NCBI GenBank assembly: GCA_002633005.1
Contig: NMRA01000194.1
Location: 206,458-270,457, forward strand
Source of the DNA: Phoronis australis
Lineage: Eukaryota > Phoronida > Phoronidae
Length of the DNA: 64,000 nucleotides
Reading direction: 5' to 3'
Shown here: positions 25,270-38,011 of the stretch, in pieces
How the letters are laid out: each line of letters starts with the position of its first letter
How positions within the stretch are numbered: the first letter of the stretch is position 1
The notes under the pieces: generated by a model
Told to the model about the DNA's origin: nothing
The model's input: the letters and a program-made list of their open reading frames with translations, nothing else
Database searches by the model: none
Program-made: the position numbers and the translations under genes

Positions 25270-25911
25270 CTGCAAGGGAGTTAGGGATGTTAGCACATGC
25301 TGGACTTGAAAGAAATGAACCTCTGCCCATGACATCATGCATTTGATCAACTAAAGAGGGCGCAGTTAGCATTAAATGTCTATATGCTACCCAATGCCTG
25401 TAAAGACTACAGTTCAATTTACACAAACTGCAAACGCGAGGAAAAATACATGAACTTAGGATACACTTGTATGCAGCTCGGCTCGTGCTCGGCTTATGTT
25501 TTCAGGATCAATGACACGTGTTTTAAGGACAGAGAAGTGTGTCTAATGTCTGTGACTCGCATTCCTTTTCTCGAGGACTTGAAATTGGCATGGATGAAAA
25601 CGAGAAATGTTTAGAACTGAATATTACTTGTGGTCTTTGGGAACAGTACGTATTTAAGAATGGCACGATTTGGGTGCAGTCACAGCAACCTCCAACTGAA
25701 TTTAATAAAAATATAGAAATGTCATTAAAAAGTTTTAAGGCGGTTTGCTAAACAATGCATCATGCTAGTCACTGCAATAAAAATAAAATCATAGTTCAAT
25801 TTGCATACAATAAATCAAACATTGCTTAATAATCACACGTTAGCACAAAGCAAGCGGCAAAAACTAAAAATTTATATGAGACACTGGAAGCTCAAGTAAG
25901 CACAGTATACC

Positions 25912-26016
25912 TGAGGATTGACCGGGAGACTGTGGTAGCTGTCTTGACTGCCTGACCCCTTGGAATCAGTTGACCCATTCAACTTTGACCTCATCAGTTT
26001 CTTGTTGGGAAATGAC
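25912..26016 (-). CDS. NCKAP5: NCKAP5-like exon: Ser-rich linker
   Basis: A 105-base exon of 35 codons in phase 0, acceptor ttctag|TCA and donor CCTCAG|gtatac. It encodes a basic start (SFPNKKLMRSKLNG) and then a Ser/Asp/Gly-rich stretch. No domain is seen. Placement rests on splice sites, phase and the match in composition with the following exons. Confidence 0.75.
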
Positions 26017-26819
26017 TAGAATTGGAACGGAAAGAGAGCTGGAATTCAATTACTCTACAGGAAAGTAAGGCAAATCCACCAATTTGGAACACAGTGTGAC
26101 AGGCAGATATGTTGCATCAAAGCATTAGTTTACCATTTCTAAGTTCAGAATATAATAAACTAGAAACACTGGTTTTCTGTTTTCAAACACAGAGAAACCT
26201 GAAAAACGTGTCACACTGAAAAAAGAACAGTGCCACGAGACAAAACAAATAATTACTTGAACAAGTCAGTTGCAAACTGATCATCGATTGATTTGTGGTC
26301 AGAATTGTGGAATTTCGTGGATTATATTTTTAATTTAATTGGTAATTAACTACCAAACATACTAGAAATATGAAATTTAATACTGAAATAGGTAAATTAC
26401 ATTCAAAACCAACTCCCTCGCATGTACACCTTTCTAATCATGAACTACATAGGCTGATCCAAACAATAGAGCCACAGAGTGGATTCTTGGAGTGAATAAG
26501 ATGGCAGGTCGCCGTAGAAATACTTCAACATTATTAACCCATTTTAGCCGTGAGCAACAGTTCAGTTTCTTTTATTACGTGTGAACTACGGTGGATAAGA
26601 TGTCATCAATACAGTACTTTAGTTACTATTAATCAAAGTACATGCTTTCTCACAAACCAAAAGATGGCAGGAAAATGTTCACATGAACTAAAGTGAATGT
26701 TATGATTCTAGATTGTCGTAATAATTGTAGATAAAATAAAACCACTATAACAACATTTTAGAACCCATACAAGTACAATGTGCAAATGTTCAGCGCTCTC
26801 TAGTCACAGCGCCTCTTAC

Positions 26820-26939
26820 CTGCAGGAGAGAATCTGATGCGTATCTCATTCTCTGTTGAAACATGATGTTAAGCTGTTTGTTGTGAGACTCTAGATCTTT
26901 CACGCGGCCCTGTAGATTCATGCACTCCTCACGCAGACT
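26820..26939 (-). CDS. NCKAP5: NCKAP5-like exon: 'LREEC...FQQR' coil end
   Basis: A 120-base exon, phase 0 both sides: acceptor ctatag|AGT, donor CTGCAG|gtaaga. It encodes SLREECMNLQGRVKDLESHN followed by KQLNIMFQQRMRYASDSLLQ. Human NCKAP5 reads DLREECVKLKTRVFDLEQQN and then RTLSILFQQRVRPTSDLLLQ, an alignment without gaps. This closes the conserved coiled coil; the protein becomes low-complexity and Ser-rich after it. Confidence 0.95.
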
Positions 26940-27569
26940 CTATAGAGAGTAGACACGCATGTTCAGGGCGATTATACAATCAACATATGGCAAGACACAA
27001 TCCACCTGAACACCAATTTCATGATTTGCAAACAAACTACTCCGAGTCTCAAGGATTCAGAATTCAATGTTTCTAGACAAGCCACAATTACCTCTCACTT
27101 ATCAGTAGTTTGTTAAAGCTGACCGAGCAGTGGTTAATAACCGAGAACGCCTATAAACCAATGAATGTCAAATAAGTAACATACTATTAAGCTCGGTAAA
27201 TTTTAGTTACCAACACTTTCAAAAGCCAACAAAACATACCTTTTGAAAAATTACAGACTTCATTTTATGAACAGTATTCTCTTTATAGGTTATTTTAACT
27301 GACATTCTCAGAAAACTTTAGAAGGAGCATTTGCCGTACAAATTCCAACGCCATAGTGTACATTTTAAAGGCTTTGAAAAATGTTGATATTAATGAAAAC
27401 GGACCAGTCAGCAAGACAATTTACAGTTGGTGAAAACAACAAAATCAAGACGAGTCATGTCAAAATAAAACAACAAAAACAACAAAATATCTTAAAAATT
27501 AGCATTGTTGTCAAGTTAGTTTATAGCGTCATCAAACCCGTGCTTTCAGTCAAAAGCCAAGCTTTGATT

Positions 27570-27850
27570 TAGGCAACTTATCGTTATGAAATTGCTCTCA
27601 AATTGTTCCTTAGTCAAATTATATGTGACGTCTGGATTTGTAAAGAACGTGAATGTTCTTCATTCCGTTTAGAAGCGTTCTCTGGACTTGAAAAGAACTG
27701 CAGTCTGCTATTTCGCCAGGGACGAAGCTCGTAAAATTTCAGGTAATGTTGTGATTGGCAATTTAACGAGCTTGGCCTGAGGTAATAACAAAATGTTTTT
27801 TTCCAAGCTCAGAGATCACTTCTAAATGGAGTAATGCATGAGACAAAACC
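27570..27850 (+). repeat. Dispersed repeat, copy 3
   Basis: tgaaattgctctcaaattgt through cgagcttggcctgaggtaat aacaaaatg, matching the copies at 4684 and 17885. It lies in the intron between the exons at 29265 and 26939. Confidence 0.55.
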
Positions 27851-28100
27851 AATTTTACAATATGGTAAGTGGATAAAATCGGAACACGTTTATTGACAAA
27901 GTATGGGTTTAATGTCGCTTTAAATATAAAATAAAACAATAACTTTGTGTAAGTAAAATTATTATTAACCTTGAAGTGCAGGCTTGTGAATCTCGTGCGA
28001 ATCTGTTAAATCAATATGTAATGTCCACGCAAATAAGTCTAACACGTATCATTGAAATGGAATTCAGAGTTAAAACCAGCAATGGTCAAATTTTAATGAT

Positions 28101-28322
28101 GAGAGGAGCCAGTGTGGCCCTCTGGGTTGAGAGTCCCATTTCCTGTTCTTAATGTCGTGGGTTCAAATCTCACTAGATGGCACTGCTAGACGCTTGAGTA
28201 CCTCAGTCTCTAATTCAACCCTCAGCCCGGACTAAATTTGTGTATACCTGTATATGTTAATAAACAAGAAAATGGGCAGCCAGTGAAAGCCTGATGCAAC
28301 GTGTATCGGATCACCAGCTGGC
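28101..28322 (+). mobile_element. tRNA-derived SINE, diverged copy
   Basis: gaggagccagtgtggccctc, B box gtgggttcaaatctcac, then the SINE body up to ggatcaccagctggcc. The tail differs from the other copies. The following ~450 bases hold repeated ggacgccct-type words of another repeat. Confidence 0.7.
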
Positions 28323-29264
28323 CTTTATGCAGGGTATGGCCTGGATGCCCTAGCACTAATTTGGACGCCCTGGCAAGGACGCCCAATGTATCATTTGGAC
28401 ACCCACTGTCAATAGGAACCTTTCATGTTTGGACTCGCACATTGAAATGAATACTAGGAAGTCTCTGAAGGCTCACAGTGGGGACTCTTTTTTTCAAAGC
28501 AGGAAGAAATATACAATGTACATACAAAGTATCTACAATGTTGCTACGCTGGCACTTGGTTGATAGCATTGTAAAAGTCTTGGTCTACAGTTTGTTTTAG
28601 TAAAAATGCTCACTACAGAAGGCTGTTTTTTAAACTTTGATGTAAAAACCTTGGTCTGTGTATTTTTTGTAAAAAAATCTGTGTTTGGGGGGGATTGCTG
28701 GGGGTGGGGGGGTTTACGCATCGGAATCATGGACGTCCTGGAATATTGGGAACCCCATTTTGGACACCCTATTTTCGAAATCCTGGATAAAGGCCTGATC
28801 ACCAGCACTATTTATTTTAAAACTAATGATGTGCTGGAAGTCAAATGTGGTCTAGCAACTTTGTCAACTTCTATTAAAACATTAAGACAAGTGGCATTTG
28901 TGTTTCAGCAGCCTTTTGGTCTTTCAGAACATCTCCAAGGACGCCAGCATGTAATGAAGCCCAAGTAAGAATGATTCCTCTTTCGGCCTCACGACGACAA
29001 AGAAATATTAAAATGGAGAAATGAGTAATTATTTCCACAATGAATGAATGACAGAGAGCTTTTGGACAATTCCTTCATTACTGATCAACAAACTTAAATT
29101 TCTATTTTGAACAGTTTTCTACGTTTAAATCATCACAAAATGACATGGTCAAATTAAATACACATACAAACAGCACTTTCCAAAAATTCAGTTTTTCTAA
29201 CACACGTGAGAATTTTCTGCTGAAAAACATGGAAGCTATTGCGGAGAGGACACGCTGTATTTAC

Positions 29265-29435
29265 CTTCTGAGTGAGGAGAGCCTGTACGACCTGATTGGC
29301 TATCTCGTCCAGGCATTTCTCATACTGTGCCCTCTGGTTCTCATTCTCCAGAACCAGTGAGGAGTTCTCCGTCTCCATGCTACGCAGCCGTTCCAGAAGT
29401 AACTTAGACTTTTCACTGTCATGCGTTAGACCAGG
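29265..29435 (-). CDS. NCKAP5: NCKAP5-like exon: family hallmark coiled coil
   Basis: A 171-base exon in phase 0: acceptor ttttag|CCT, donor CAGAAG|gtaaat. It encodes 57 residues: a linker, then KSKLLLERLRSMETENSSLV, then LENENQRAQYEKCLDEIANQ and VVQALLTQK. Human NCKAP5 has KTKLLLERLKALEAENSALA, LENENQREQYERCLDEVANQ and VVQALLTQK at the same place. NCKAP5L keeps the same block near its N-terminus. This is the most conserved part of the family and decides the gene's identity. Confidence 0.97.
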
Positions 29436-30429
29436 CTAAAACATTTAGTAACAGACACATTCTAACTACAGTGGGTTAGCTCTGTTATCAAAATAGCGCT
29501 AACAATATCAGTCATGAACATTCATCGTGACATAATGCATTTCAACGTATTTAGTGATTGAAGAAAATTAAAATAAACTAAAATTTCATACATTAAAATA
29601 ATAACATCCTCGAAGTGCACTGAAAATATAAGGAAAGAAAACAAAGTAAACGGAATCTCAGAGATATGATCGTGAGTAGAGCCATTTAAAAAATATGTTC
29701 GAAGCATAAATAAAAAGACAAAACTTTGTCTTAACAAAAATCACTATCACAGTTGCATCGAGCATGCAAAATTTAATTTATGGCCTATTTCTCAGTCATC
29801 AGAAGTCTGAGTACAACTCTAAAATACTTTAAACTGACAATACGTCACCATAGAGAATAGATATACCACCTCAGTAACAGTATCACAGCTTCAGCATTAA
29901 CACTCGAAAATATTTGTTAACGTTAGAGACCCACTATCAAAAAAATGAAAAATTCATTTGCGCAAACCTAAAATTAGATTTTACCCATTTAGTAAATCAG
30001 GAAATCCTATTTTGGCATTTCAAACTCAAGGAATAACTGCCACAAAATTATTTGGGAATTGCCAAATAACACTTTCCACTAAATTTTTGTCGCAACTCAG
30101 TTTTCACAACTTGCTGCACACTATGTAGATTATCTAACAACCAAAAACAAAAAACATAAAACAGCGCCACCTTCGGAATGAATGCACAACTACTGCAAAA
30201 TGTCTGTAGATCCACTTGTGGCCAGAAATTATCTACTAGGTTAACATATCTGATGAATCATATTCTTCCAAAAAATATTAACAGTTATCAAGTCTACTGC
30301 TGAAATGTGTGAATTGCGTTTGAAATGTAGAATTCCATGAAAGATTCAACTTAGATACCGTAAGTCCGTCTGTCAACAGTTACGGCAGAAAACTAAGGTC
30401 TCTATAACATGCAGCCACAGAATACCAAC

Positions 30430-30480
30430 CTGACGCACTCTGTAGTCCAAATCATGCTTGCAATAGAAACAGGAGGATTG
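30430..30480 (-). CDS. NCKAP5: Candidate 17-residue exon with Cys pair
   Basis: A 51-base open segment, phase 0 at both ends, with acceptor tgctttcag|CAA and donor CGTCAG|gttggt. It encodes QSSCFYCKHDLDYRVRQ. The phase fits between the exons at 32599 and 29435. The two Cys are separated by two residues (C-F-Y-C), which is unusual inside a coiled coil; nothing shows a second metal-ligand pair. It may be alternatively spliced. The support is splice sites and phase only. Confidence 0.55.
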
Positions 30481-30823
30481 CTGAAAGCAGATAAAGCATG
30501 CTATTTACACGACTTCGTACTTAAATGATTTTCATACAGATCCATAATTTAATCTCATTTTCATATATCGTAAGTATTTCTCAATACATGAAATCCACAA
30601 AATCATTACAGTGTTCCCCAATGACCCCAACTTTTTTGATCGGTTGGCGAGTGAACAAGTTGAGAGGATGATTAGCATAGCCAGTATCTTACACAGCTGA
30701 TTAACTCTATTCTGGTACTTATGGTTCGAGGGCCAGCTCTCTTTTGCTCGATAACTGACCTATCGCAAGCTCTGTCCCCTTGCGAAAAGTCACGTGACAT
30801 CCAACAAACAAACAAACAATAAG

Positions 30824-30930
30824 TTTTACCGGGCAACGTGTTGTGTGTCGGGTAAAATGGCAGATTGGAAAAAAGGTTGTGTCAAGAAGGCTGCGTTCTG
30901 ATAGGTCAGTTAAGCTGTCACACTCAAAAT
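30824..30930. repeat. Fold-back element, copy 1
   Basis: ttttaccgggcaacgtgttg ... tcgggtaaaa forms an inverted repeat, followed by tggcagattggaaaaaagg and ctgataggtcagttaagctg. The same order is found at 51231-51345. Confidence 0.65.
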
Positions 30931-32598
30931 CCTGGTGATAGATGTATTCTATCCGAACGCATACAAATGCATTGGGTTTGACTGTGTTCATACGCGGTCA
31001 GCAATAAGGTACAACCACTATATTTTCATAACACTTACATCTAAGATACAGATACATAAGTCTCATATTTGATCCAATACGTTGGTTTCTAGCAGTATAA
31101 ATGACTTTAATAAAGATCTTACACCTGGTGTGTTGGTTTTACTGAATTACGTGCATTACTATCATGGTCAAATTGATTGCAAATCTAACATCACATGGTT
31201 CGTATATGTTACGATTTCCGTGTGCAGTTAGCCTGGTTTCGCCAAAACATGAAGATGTGTTGTGAATACGCATTCAACTTTCCCTTAAAACACAGGTGTT
31301 CATGCTCAAACTATGAGCGAGCTTACTGGAGCTCATAAAACCGGACAAAGAATTTTTATTTTAATTTTTTCTGATATAGAAATTTCCAATTTAATTTAAA
31401 ATTTTACAAAAATAGAACTTTTTAAATTCTTCATCCGGATTCCTGAAATTTGACTTTATTTTTGTGTAAAAATAACCTTCACACCCCTTGATAGGGCATA
31501 TCCTATGTGTGCAAAGACGGCAAACTTAGTCACTTGCGGGTGCCATGAATTTTGAACTAAAGGTGGAAAGCCAACGTCCCATGGAGTATCAAAATGCACT
31601 TGAAGTCCGTGCAAACTTTTGGAATTAGGATACTGAGGGTTTCAGGATCTATTAATGTGAGTTTTATTTGACAAATTAAATTTTAACATGGATAAAAAAA
31701 ATTTAAACTTGGACGTTCAGCACAACAAAATCACCGATCCGAAAACAAAATAGGACCAGCTATGACAGAAGGTGGAGCTCTAAATGAAACGAGCCGCTAG
31801 GATCCGTTCCACAGTAATGCATACATTTTTAGGAAAACTCCAGAACTAGTCATCCTAAAAAGCTGCACAGTGAAACAAACAGGTGGAGCGGCTTTTCGTT
31901 ACTGAACAAACAGCTTGAGAGCACCTCGACTTCTTGAAGTTAATAATGCTTGCTGGAGTCCACTCCCTACTGAAGCTAAATGTTTCATGGAACAAGTCCC
32001 AAAGGTAATTCCAATACAATGGTTATTGACAAACCCAGAAAACATGGCCATAATTTATTCATTGTTGTACTACTGTTACCTGATGGCCAAAGTAGTTCTG
32101 CCAGGTTTCAGTAACCCTTTGAAGCCTGGTAGATAATTGGCCTGCCTGTTGTCATACCAGACAAAAGACTGTGCTTGGCAGTTAACAAAGGAGCTAACAT
32201 TCACAACCACTCTATGTCTAATAAAGACACTGAACAAGAGAACACTCTAATAGCTAGCAGAACTGCAAGGGTAGTTTTCTATTTCATACACAATGGCAAA
32301 ACTTCCACCTTTTCCTAAAACAAAAAATTGCCCTTAAGGGTCAAAACTGTTCCTGAAAGAGTATATGGCGTTTTAGAATTTTAGTAACCCATCAAAATCA
32401 GCCACTCACAACTTTCAGTAGTCGTTTCATTAGCTAACACAACACGGGTCAAGATTATCAAAGTTTACTCAAGACTCGGCATAAAAATTATCAAATCACG
32501 TGACTTGCTTCAAATGTACAAATTTCGTACTAGTGTGACTGGACAATTTTTAGTGAGACCTGAAATGAGTTTGGCAGCCTCAGTCAGTTGAAACTCAC

Positions 32599-32688
32599 CT
32601 GTGATTCGAGTTTCTGTACCTGGCCAATCAGTACCATGTTTTCATGCTCCAATTTCCCAACATGCTCACGGTACTTCTGTAAGCTATT
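32599..32688 (-). CDS. NCKAP5: NCKAP5-like exon: coiled-coil segment
   Basis: A 90-base exon in phase 0 at both ends: acceptor aatcacag|AAT, donor TCACAG|gtgagt. It encodes 30 residues with a clear heptad pattern (NSLQKYREHVGKLEHENMVL, then IGQVQKLESQ). Its position, phase and coil character place it in the gene. I see no specific residue match to vertebrate NCKAP5 here, where the family varies. Confidence 0.75.
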
Positions 32689-33495
32689 CTGTGATTGGAC
32701 AAAAGCATACAGCATTAGACAGTAAATGGCACTTGAACAAAACTTCCACAACATGCCATAACCACAAGGCACTGTTTACTGGGATTACCTGAATGCAAAA
32801 TAAGGGTATATTCCTTTCTGCGCTAACACCACCTAGTGGACACTGAGTTCCTCAATGATATCATTTACATAAATGTAACCAACAAAAAGTTATCAATACA
32901 ACTTCATTTTCAACCAAAGCCAAGTTAGAGTGCATCGAGCGTAATGCAACAATCTCACCGTGGCTTATCAGGAAGATGAGAATGTAAAACATGGTGGCAG
33001 GAAGTGAAATTGGGTCAGAGTTAGTGAAAAGTTCTGATCCACAACATCAGCACCATGATTCAAGCCATTCAAGCCCGGCTTGCATGCAGACGTGTAGACG
33101 AATTAAGCTACGAACAAACTAATATGGAGACCTAGATTTTCAACTCCAAAACAGAAATACAGTTAACCAGGAAAAGAACAGTGCCACCTTCAGGAAGACT
33201 GAACAACTACTTGAAAATGTCTGTTGCAAAGCCATAGTTGATCATTGGATACAAGTTTAAGGTAATTATATTTGTAATTTTTGAAAACTAAAAAATGAAA
33301 AATAAAAAATATTACAATAATGAAATCTACTAGAAACATGTAAATTCCATTCAAAGCCTCCAAATCCATGAGAAAAGTCCGTTTTCCATTGCGGAAAATC
33401 GCATATCTAACCTAATAATTTACACAATACAGCGTAAAGCCGCGCATCAGTGTTATAACACAGCATTATAGTGACACGCTGCCGTGGGTACACAC

Positions 33496-33586
33496 CTCAT
33501 AGGAGCAGGAGAGACTGGCTTTCTCCTGCTTCAGTTGTTCAATCTTGGACTTGTACTGCACCATACTACGCACCATGTCCTCCATC
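33496..33586 (-). CDS. NCKAP5: NCKAP5-like exon: coiled coil 'MEDMVRSM'
   Basis: A 91-base exon: acceptor tttcag|GATGG, donor TATGAG|gtgtgt. Its first base completes the Lys codon opened by the exon at 36546. It encodes MEDMVRSMVQYKSKIEQLKQ and ends in ASLSCSYE. The start aligns with human NCKAP5 MEETVRNLL directly after the shared EVTIES block. The remainder is a charged helical coil. Confidence 0.85.
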
Positions 33587-33649
33587 CTGAAATGCACAAC
33601 AACGGAACGCATTAAGACTAGCCAAAATATTGTAAAAAGTCTCTAGATT

Positions 33650-34160
33650 GGGAGTCTATTGAATTTGGGACACGTAAATTCCCGTAAAAATTACTTTTTT
33701 TTGTTCTGGAATTTGGGAGAAGGGCAATTTTGGCGTTCACCACATTTCTCAAAATTTTGGGCAACGCTTTTTCAATCTACAGAGTGTACAATTTTGCCTT
33801 CTTTCCAGTGATTCCTGAATTGGAGATGGCCGATATTGCCCATCTTTAAAATTTGGGACAAGCTCTGGGCCCTTTCCAGGAAAACTGACTTAGCTAAGTC
33901 AAATCTTAAATTTCAGTCAATTTTACGATAAAATTTAAATTTGTCTCAAGTCCGTTTCAAGAAAGAGACCTTAAGTTTGAATTAAGCTTTTAACTTAAGT
34001 TTGACTATCTTACCTGGTGTGGAAGTTTCAAACTTTGGAAGTTGAGACAAATCTTAGATTTAAGTAAAAAATGAACTTAAGCCACTTTCTTGGAATAGGC
34101 CCTTGACCTTGAGCAAATTATTTTTTCACTGTCCCAAATTGGAAAATTTTAATAACTTCT
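33650..34160. repeat. 'gaatttgggaca' dispersed repeat interrupted by a MITE
   Basis: Flanks of 33867-34102 match the uninterrupted relative at 40313-40570 (tttccagtgattc, atttgggacaagctctg, ttgaccttgagcaa, actgtcccaaattgg). An inverted relative is at about 35165-35530, and a fragment at 13355-13430. Confidence 0.75.
33867..34102. mobile_element. MITE nested in an older repeat
   Basis: About 235 bases with inverted ends gggccctttccaggaaaact and cttaagccactttcttgga + ataggccc. Internal sequence is a long imperfect palindrome of cttaagtttga-like words. The empty-site relative at 40500-40520 shows the insertion directly. Confidence 0.75.
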
Positions 34161-34636
34161 TGAAATGCCCCTGAGGTGGTGATGTAACAACATTTCTAAA
34201 GTCTATTGGTTTATTTACACCAACCTCTGACCTATTTACATTAAGCACAATTTAACAGGGTCGATGTAAACAGGCTAGAGGCTGGCATAAATAGACAAAG
34301 AAATTTTAGAAATGATGTTAAACTTGACAAAGACCTGGACATTAGAAATCACGAACCTGTTTCCAACAAGACATTAACGTGCAAAACAAATAATTAATGG
34401 TAATAAAACAGTAAAATCACCACAACACAATCTCTGAAAGAGCAGAAGGGTCCACAGTTCTACCAGGAGTCACTCCTACCCTTGAACCATATTTGATACT
34501 CCAAATCTGAGACAACCACAAGGAAGTGACCTCCCCCCTCCCATATTGTGAAAGGCCCTGAAATAACCTCGTGTCTTCAATGCTTCATTAATTCATCGTG
34601 GAAAGTTGTTTTACAAATTTTGTCTACAGGACGTGG

Positions 34637-34894
34637 CAAGTGTAACATAGCATAACTAGCAATGAGCTTAGATATTGAAAATACCAGAACTAATGCACTA
34701 TATAACCAAGATATCATTATACCAAGTGTAACATAGCATAACTAGCAATGAGCTTAGATATTGAAAATACCACAACTAATGCATTATGTAACCAAGATAT
34801 CATTATAACAAGTGTAACATAGCATAACTAGCAATGAGCTTAGATATTGAAAATACCACAACTAATGCACTATATAACCAAGATATCATTATAC
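34637..34894. repeat. 86-bp minisatellite, three copies
   Basis: Three nearly identical head-to-tail 86-base units starting caagtgtaacatagcataac at 34637, 34723 and 34809, ending with a partial fourth. Very low divergence implies recent expansion. Confidence 0.97.
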
Positions 34895-35164
34895 CAAGTA
34901 CACTTACTACACATCTGGCGCTCTTTTAACCCTGAGGTTATAATGTCTAAGTGGTATGTCGGAAGACAGTCACTTGAATAACGTGATTGCAATGGGTAGT
35001 ATGCAATCCTTGTCATTTGTGAATAACCGCACAATTAATCACAAAGACACTGGTAATACGCATTACTCACAACTCAATTAACATTCCACCAATAGCATTT
35101 TTTCTAATACTATGCCGATATGAGATGACAATAGTTTGGCCTTCTACAATTCACATGGGATGTA

Positions 35165-35530
35165 GGTAGAAATTTTCACAGTAAAAATTCTCCAGTTTAG
35201 AACAATGAAAAACTAATAATTTTGGTCAAGGTCGGAGCTTGCACCAAATTTTAGAAATAGGAAATATTGACCCTTCCAAACTGAATAATTAAGATCAAAG
35301 ATAAAAAATCATTCACCATACTATAGGGATACCTGAAAATGTTGCATCGGTCACTAGTCTTCATGATTACATGAAATGCCCAATCTTTTTGATACAAAAC
35401 GCAGAGTCTGATATTCTGAGAAATATGACGAACACCAAAATCGCCCATGCCCCAATCTTCAGTATCAAGAAAATTCAATTTCGTCTTGAATTTTGGATTC
35501 CAAACTTCAGAGACTGACCCAAACTAAAGA
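35165..35530. repeat. Inverted relative of the 'gaatttgggaca' repeat
   Basis: tttggtcaaggtcggagctt gcaccaaattttagaaatag is the reverse complement of the 33840-34110 family; it continues to ccaatcttcagtatcaag. Confidence 0.55.
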
Positions 35531-36545
35531 AACTTGAAAGTAAATTTGTAATTTTGCAGTGTTTTTAGCATCCTTTGAGCTCATCACGCTGTCAAATTAC
35601 CATTGCTGTGAGATGGAACATTCACATGACTTATGCAAATATCTGCGGTTGAAAAGGGTTATATTTCTTCCAGACTATCTTGATCCCCGCGGACTAACAG
35701 ACTGCGAGACTAGAAGAACCATCAGCCGCTTTCCTGATGTTATTACACTAAAGAGCTTTTAAGTCCACTGTTTGCATTTGTCATATCCCAAACACAAATG
35801 GCTTAACTCGCTTCCGAGCAAATTTCTGCGAAACGGTGACAGGTGGTGGATGACTAAATGAGATCATTTTTTATTAATTACCAATCAAAAACATTATTGC
35901 AGCCAGTTCGAAACCATCAACTAAATCCTAATCCTTTGGCTATGAAGGAGCAATCTGTATAACTGGATTAGCAATCTGTCGCCACGAAAACACCGAGTTT
36001 GCAAAAGATTCATTTTGGTAAAACAATGTGTGGAAATCTCAAAATTCTAAACTGAACCGTTTCCAAGACGCTTTGCTCTGAACGTCACGTGAAGAAATAG
36101 AAACTTGGAAGACCAGGTGAATTTTCACCGTTTTGACACAAACAGCAACTTCCACGTGAAAGCTTATCCATTTCCACATTAAAAATACGAATGCCAGACA
36201 AGTATGTTTTCCTATGAAAGCATTTCCACAACCCTAAATGACGTTTACACATTCCAGCAACCAAATATTAGCATGTTGTTCTAAATCATGTACATCTCAG
36301 AAGAACTAAGTAATTCCTCAATGTTGGAAATCAAGGTCTTACTGCAAATAACAAGAATTTCCTCGTCTTCTCATACTACCTCATTCATCTTTCAGTAGAC
36401 CCTTCCAGTATTACCCACACCCATGTCTCAAAGACAAATTTCGGGTAATCACCCTCAATTTCGCCTCGTACCATGAGGGTAATTACCCACAATTCCTCAG
36501 ACTGAGCACAGATAGGAGGAAGTGTCAAAATATCAGTTCACCTAC

Positions 36546-36679
36546 TTTGCCATGTCTTCCTGCAGGTTGTGTAGTCGTGCTTTACAAGCGTCGCTCTCTA
36601 TTGTCACTTCATGAAGTCTTCGTTCCGCCTCAATTCGCAGTCGCCGTTCATGCTCAAACTCTTTCACATAACCTTCGCG
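36546..36679 (-). CDS. NCKAP5: NCKAP5-like exon: coiled coil 'ERRLRIEAERRL'
   Basis: A 134-base exon: acceptor attttag|CGC, donor GGCAAA|gtaggt, starting in phase 0 and leaving two bases for the next exon. It encodes REGYVKEFEHERRLRIEAER followed by RLHEVTIESD. This aligns closely with human NCKAP5 HELEEERHLRLQSEKRLQEVTLES, one of the best matches in the gene. It is separated from the previous coding exon by a 25 kb interval full of repeats. Confidence 0.9.
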
Positions 36680-38011
36680 CTAAAATGACCAACGGTAAAA
36701 TAATGTAGAGCTGCTGAATCGCAGTCTGAAATGAAACAATCTCTCGCTTGGCATTATCAACTCATATAGGAGATACAAAATTATTCGGACAAAAATTCAT
36801 CTCCGTATTTACAGGCAGCAAACTGACATCATTTTAGCAAAAGACAGGTGAAATCTTTTTATTGATTTTATCTAGGAAACAAAATCCTTATAAAGATTTT
36901 TTTCTTTGAATCTGTCCAGAGTTGGTTGTTACGCTCAAATAAATAATAAGAATGGCCGCGAGACATACTGTGCACTACCTGCAGAGATATATACACCTTT
37001 ATACTTTGCTACGGACAGCCCGAGTTAGCTCTGTGGAGACACAGATTCATTGAGCTGTATGCATGGACAAAGTTAGCATGCTGTAAGGTTGGGAGTCTCT
37101 AGAGAGGGCGACTAAATCAACAACCATTCAAGCACAAAATGCAATTGGAGAAAGCTTCTAATTGGCAACAGGGCTCTCTCATTGGAAAATAACTTGAAAC
37201 TGTTTCATTTCACTAATAATACACAGTCTTACAGTCGTAATTCCTCACTTTTGTCAAGACGGGATAAAAACACTAGTACTGTTTTTTCTCAAAATGCAGG
37301 AAAGGTTATCCCCAAACATTTTACTCATCTACCAGGAATGACTGTTTCAAAGTCACAGTGCAGTGCCACCTATCCACAGACCCCAGTGTCATTCCACTTC
37401 AAATAGTTTCCCAAATCTCATCTTAACTATACAGTCCTTCTTCATCACCTACACTGTTGCACAGTGACCTCTCCACTTGACCTTAACACTAGAACCAATC
37501 AACTCACCTGACTTAAAGCTAAAAAATGATGGATCGGTCCACTAAAGTATTATGGGGGAGTTATTGCAAAATTTAATCCAAAAAGAATGACCTTTAATCT
37601 TACCAACGGCATATCTAAACTAAATACGCCAACTCGGACAGATCGATCCAGTTAATGGATAAGAGGGAGCTTGACCATTCACTAATTTGAACCTAGGATT
37701 CAAAAGTCATGCCAAGCAGAACTCATGAGAAGATCCTTCACCTGGCTAATGCCACATGAAACAAACCAATACATCATTCCTACATGATTTCAGGTGCAAC
37801 ACACGTATTCATCAAGTGAATGTACCAAAACAAGAAGAATGTAAAGGATGGTCCACAGCATGACCTGCTGTACTTCTATATTTACATACAATACACAACT
37901 GCAAGAGTTGAAGCTAATTATGAACTACCTCACTAATTAAGTTTATTCATCAGTCTACTGCTAATAAACCAGTGGTTGCCTCTGCTTTGTAAACAGTCGT
38001 GTCAGCCATAA

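Noticed and set aside
29145-29360. 71-codon plus-strand frame ending AFLILCPLVLILQNQ
   Set aside because: Antisense of the conserved ENENQRAQYEKCLDE exon; the hydrophobic look comes from the reverse complement of a charged coil.
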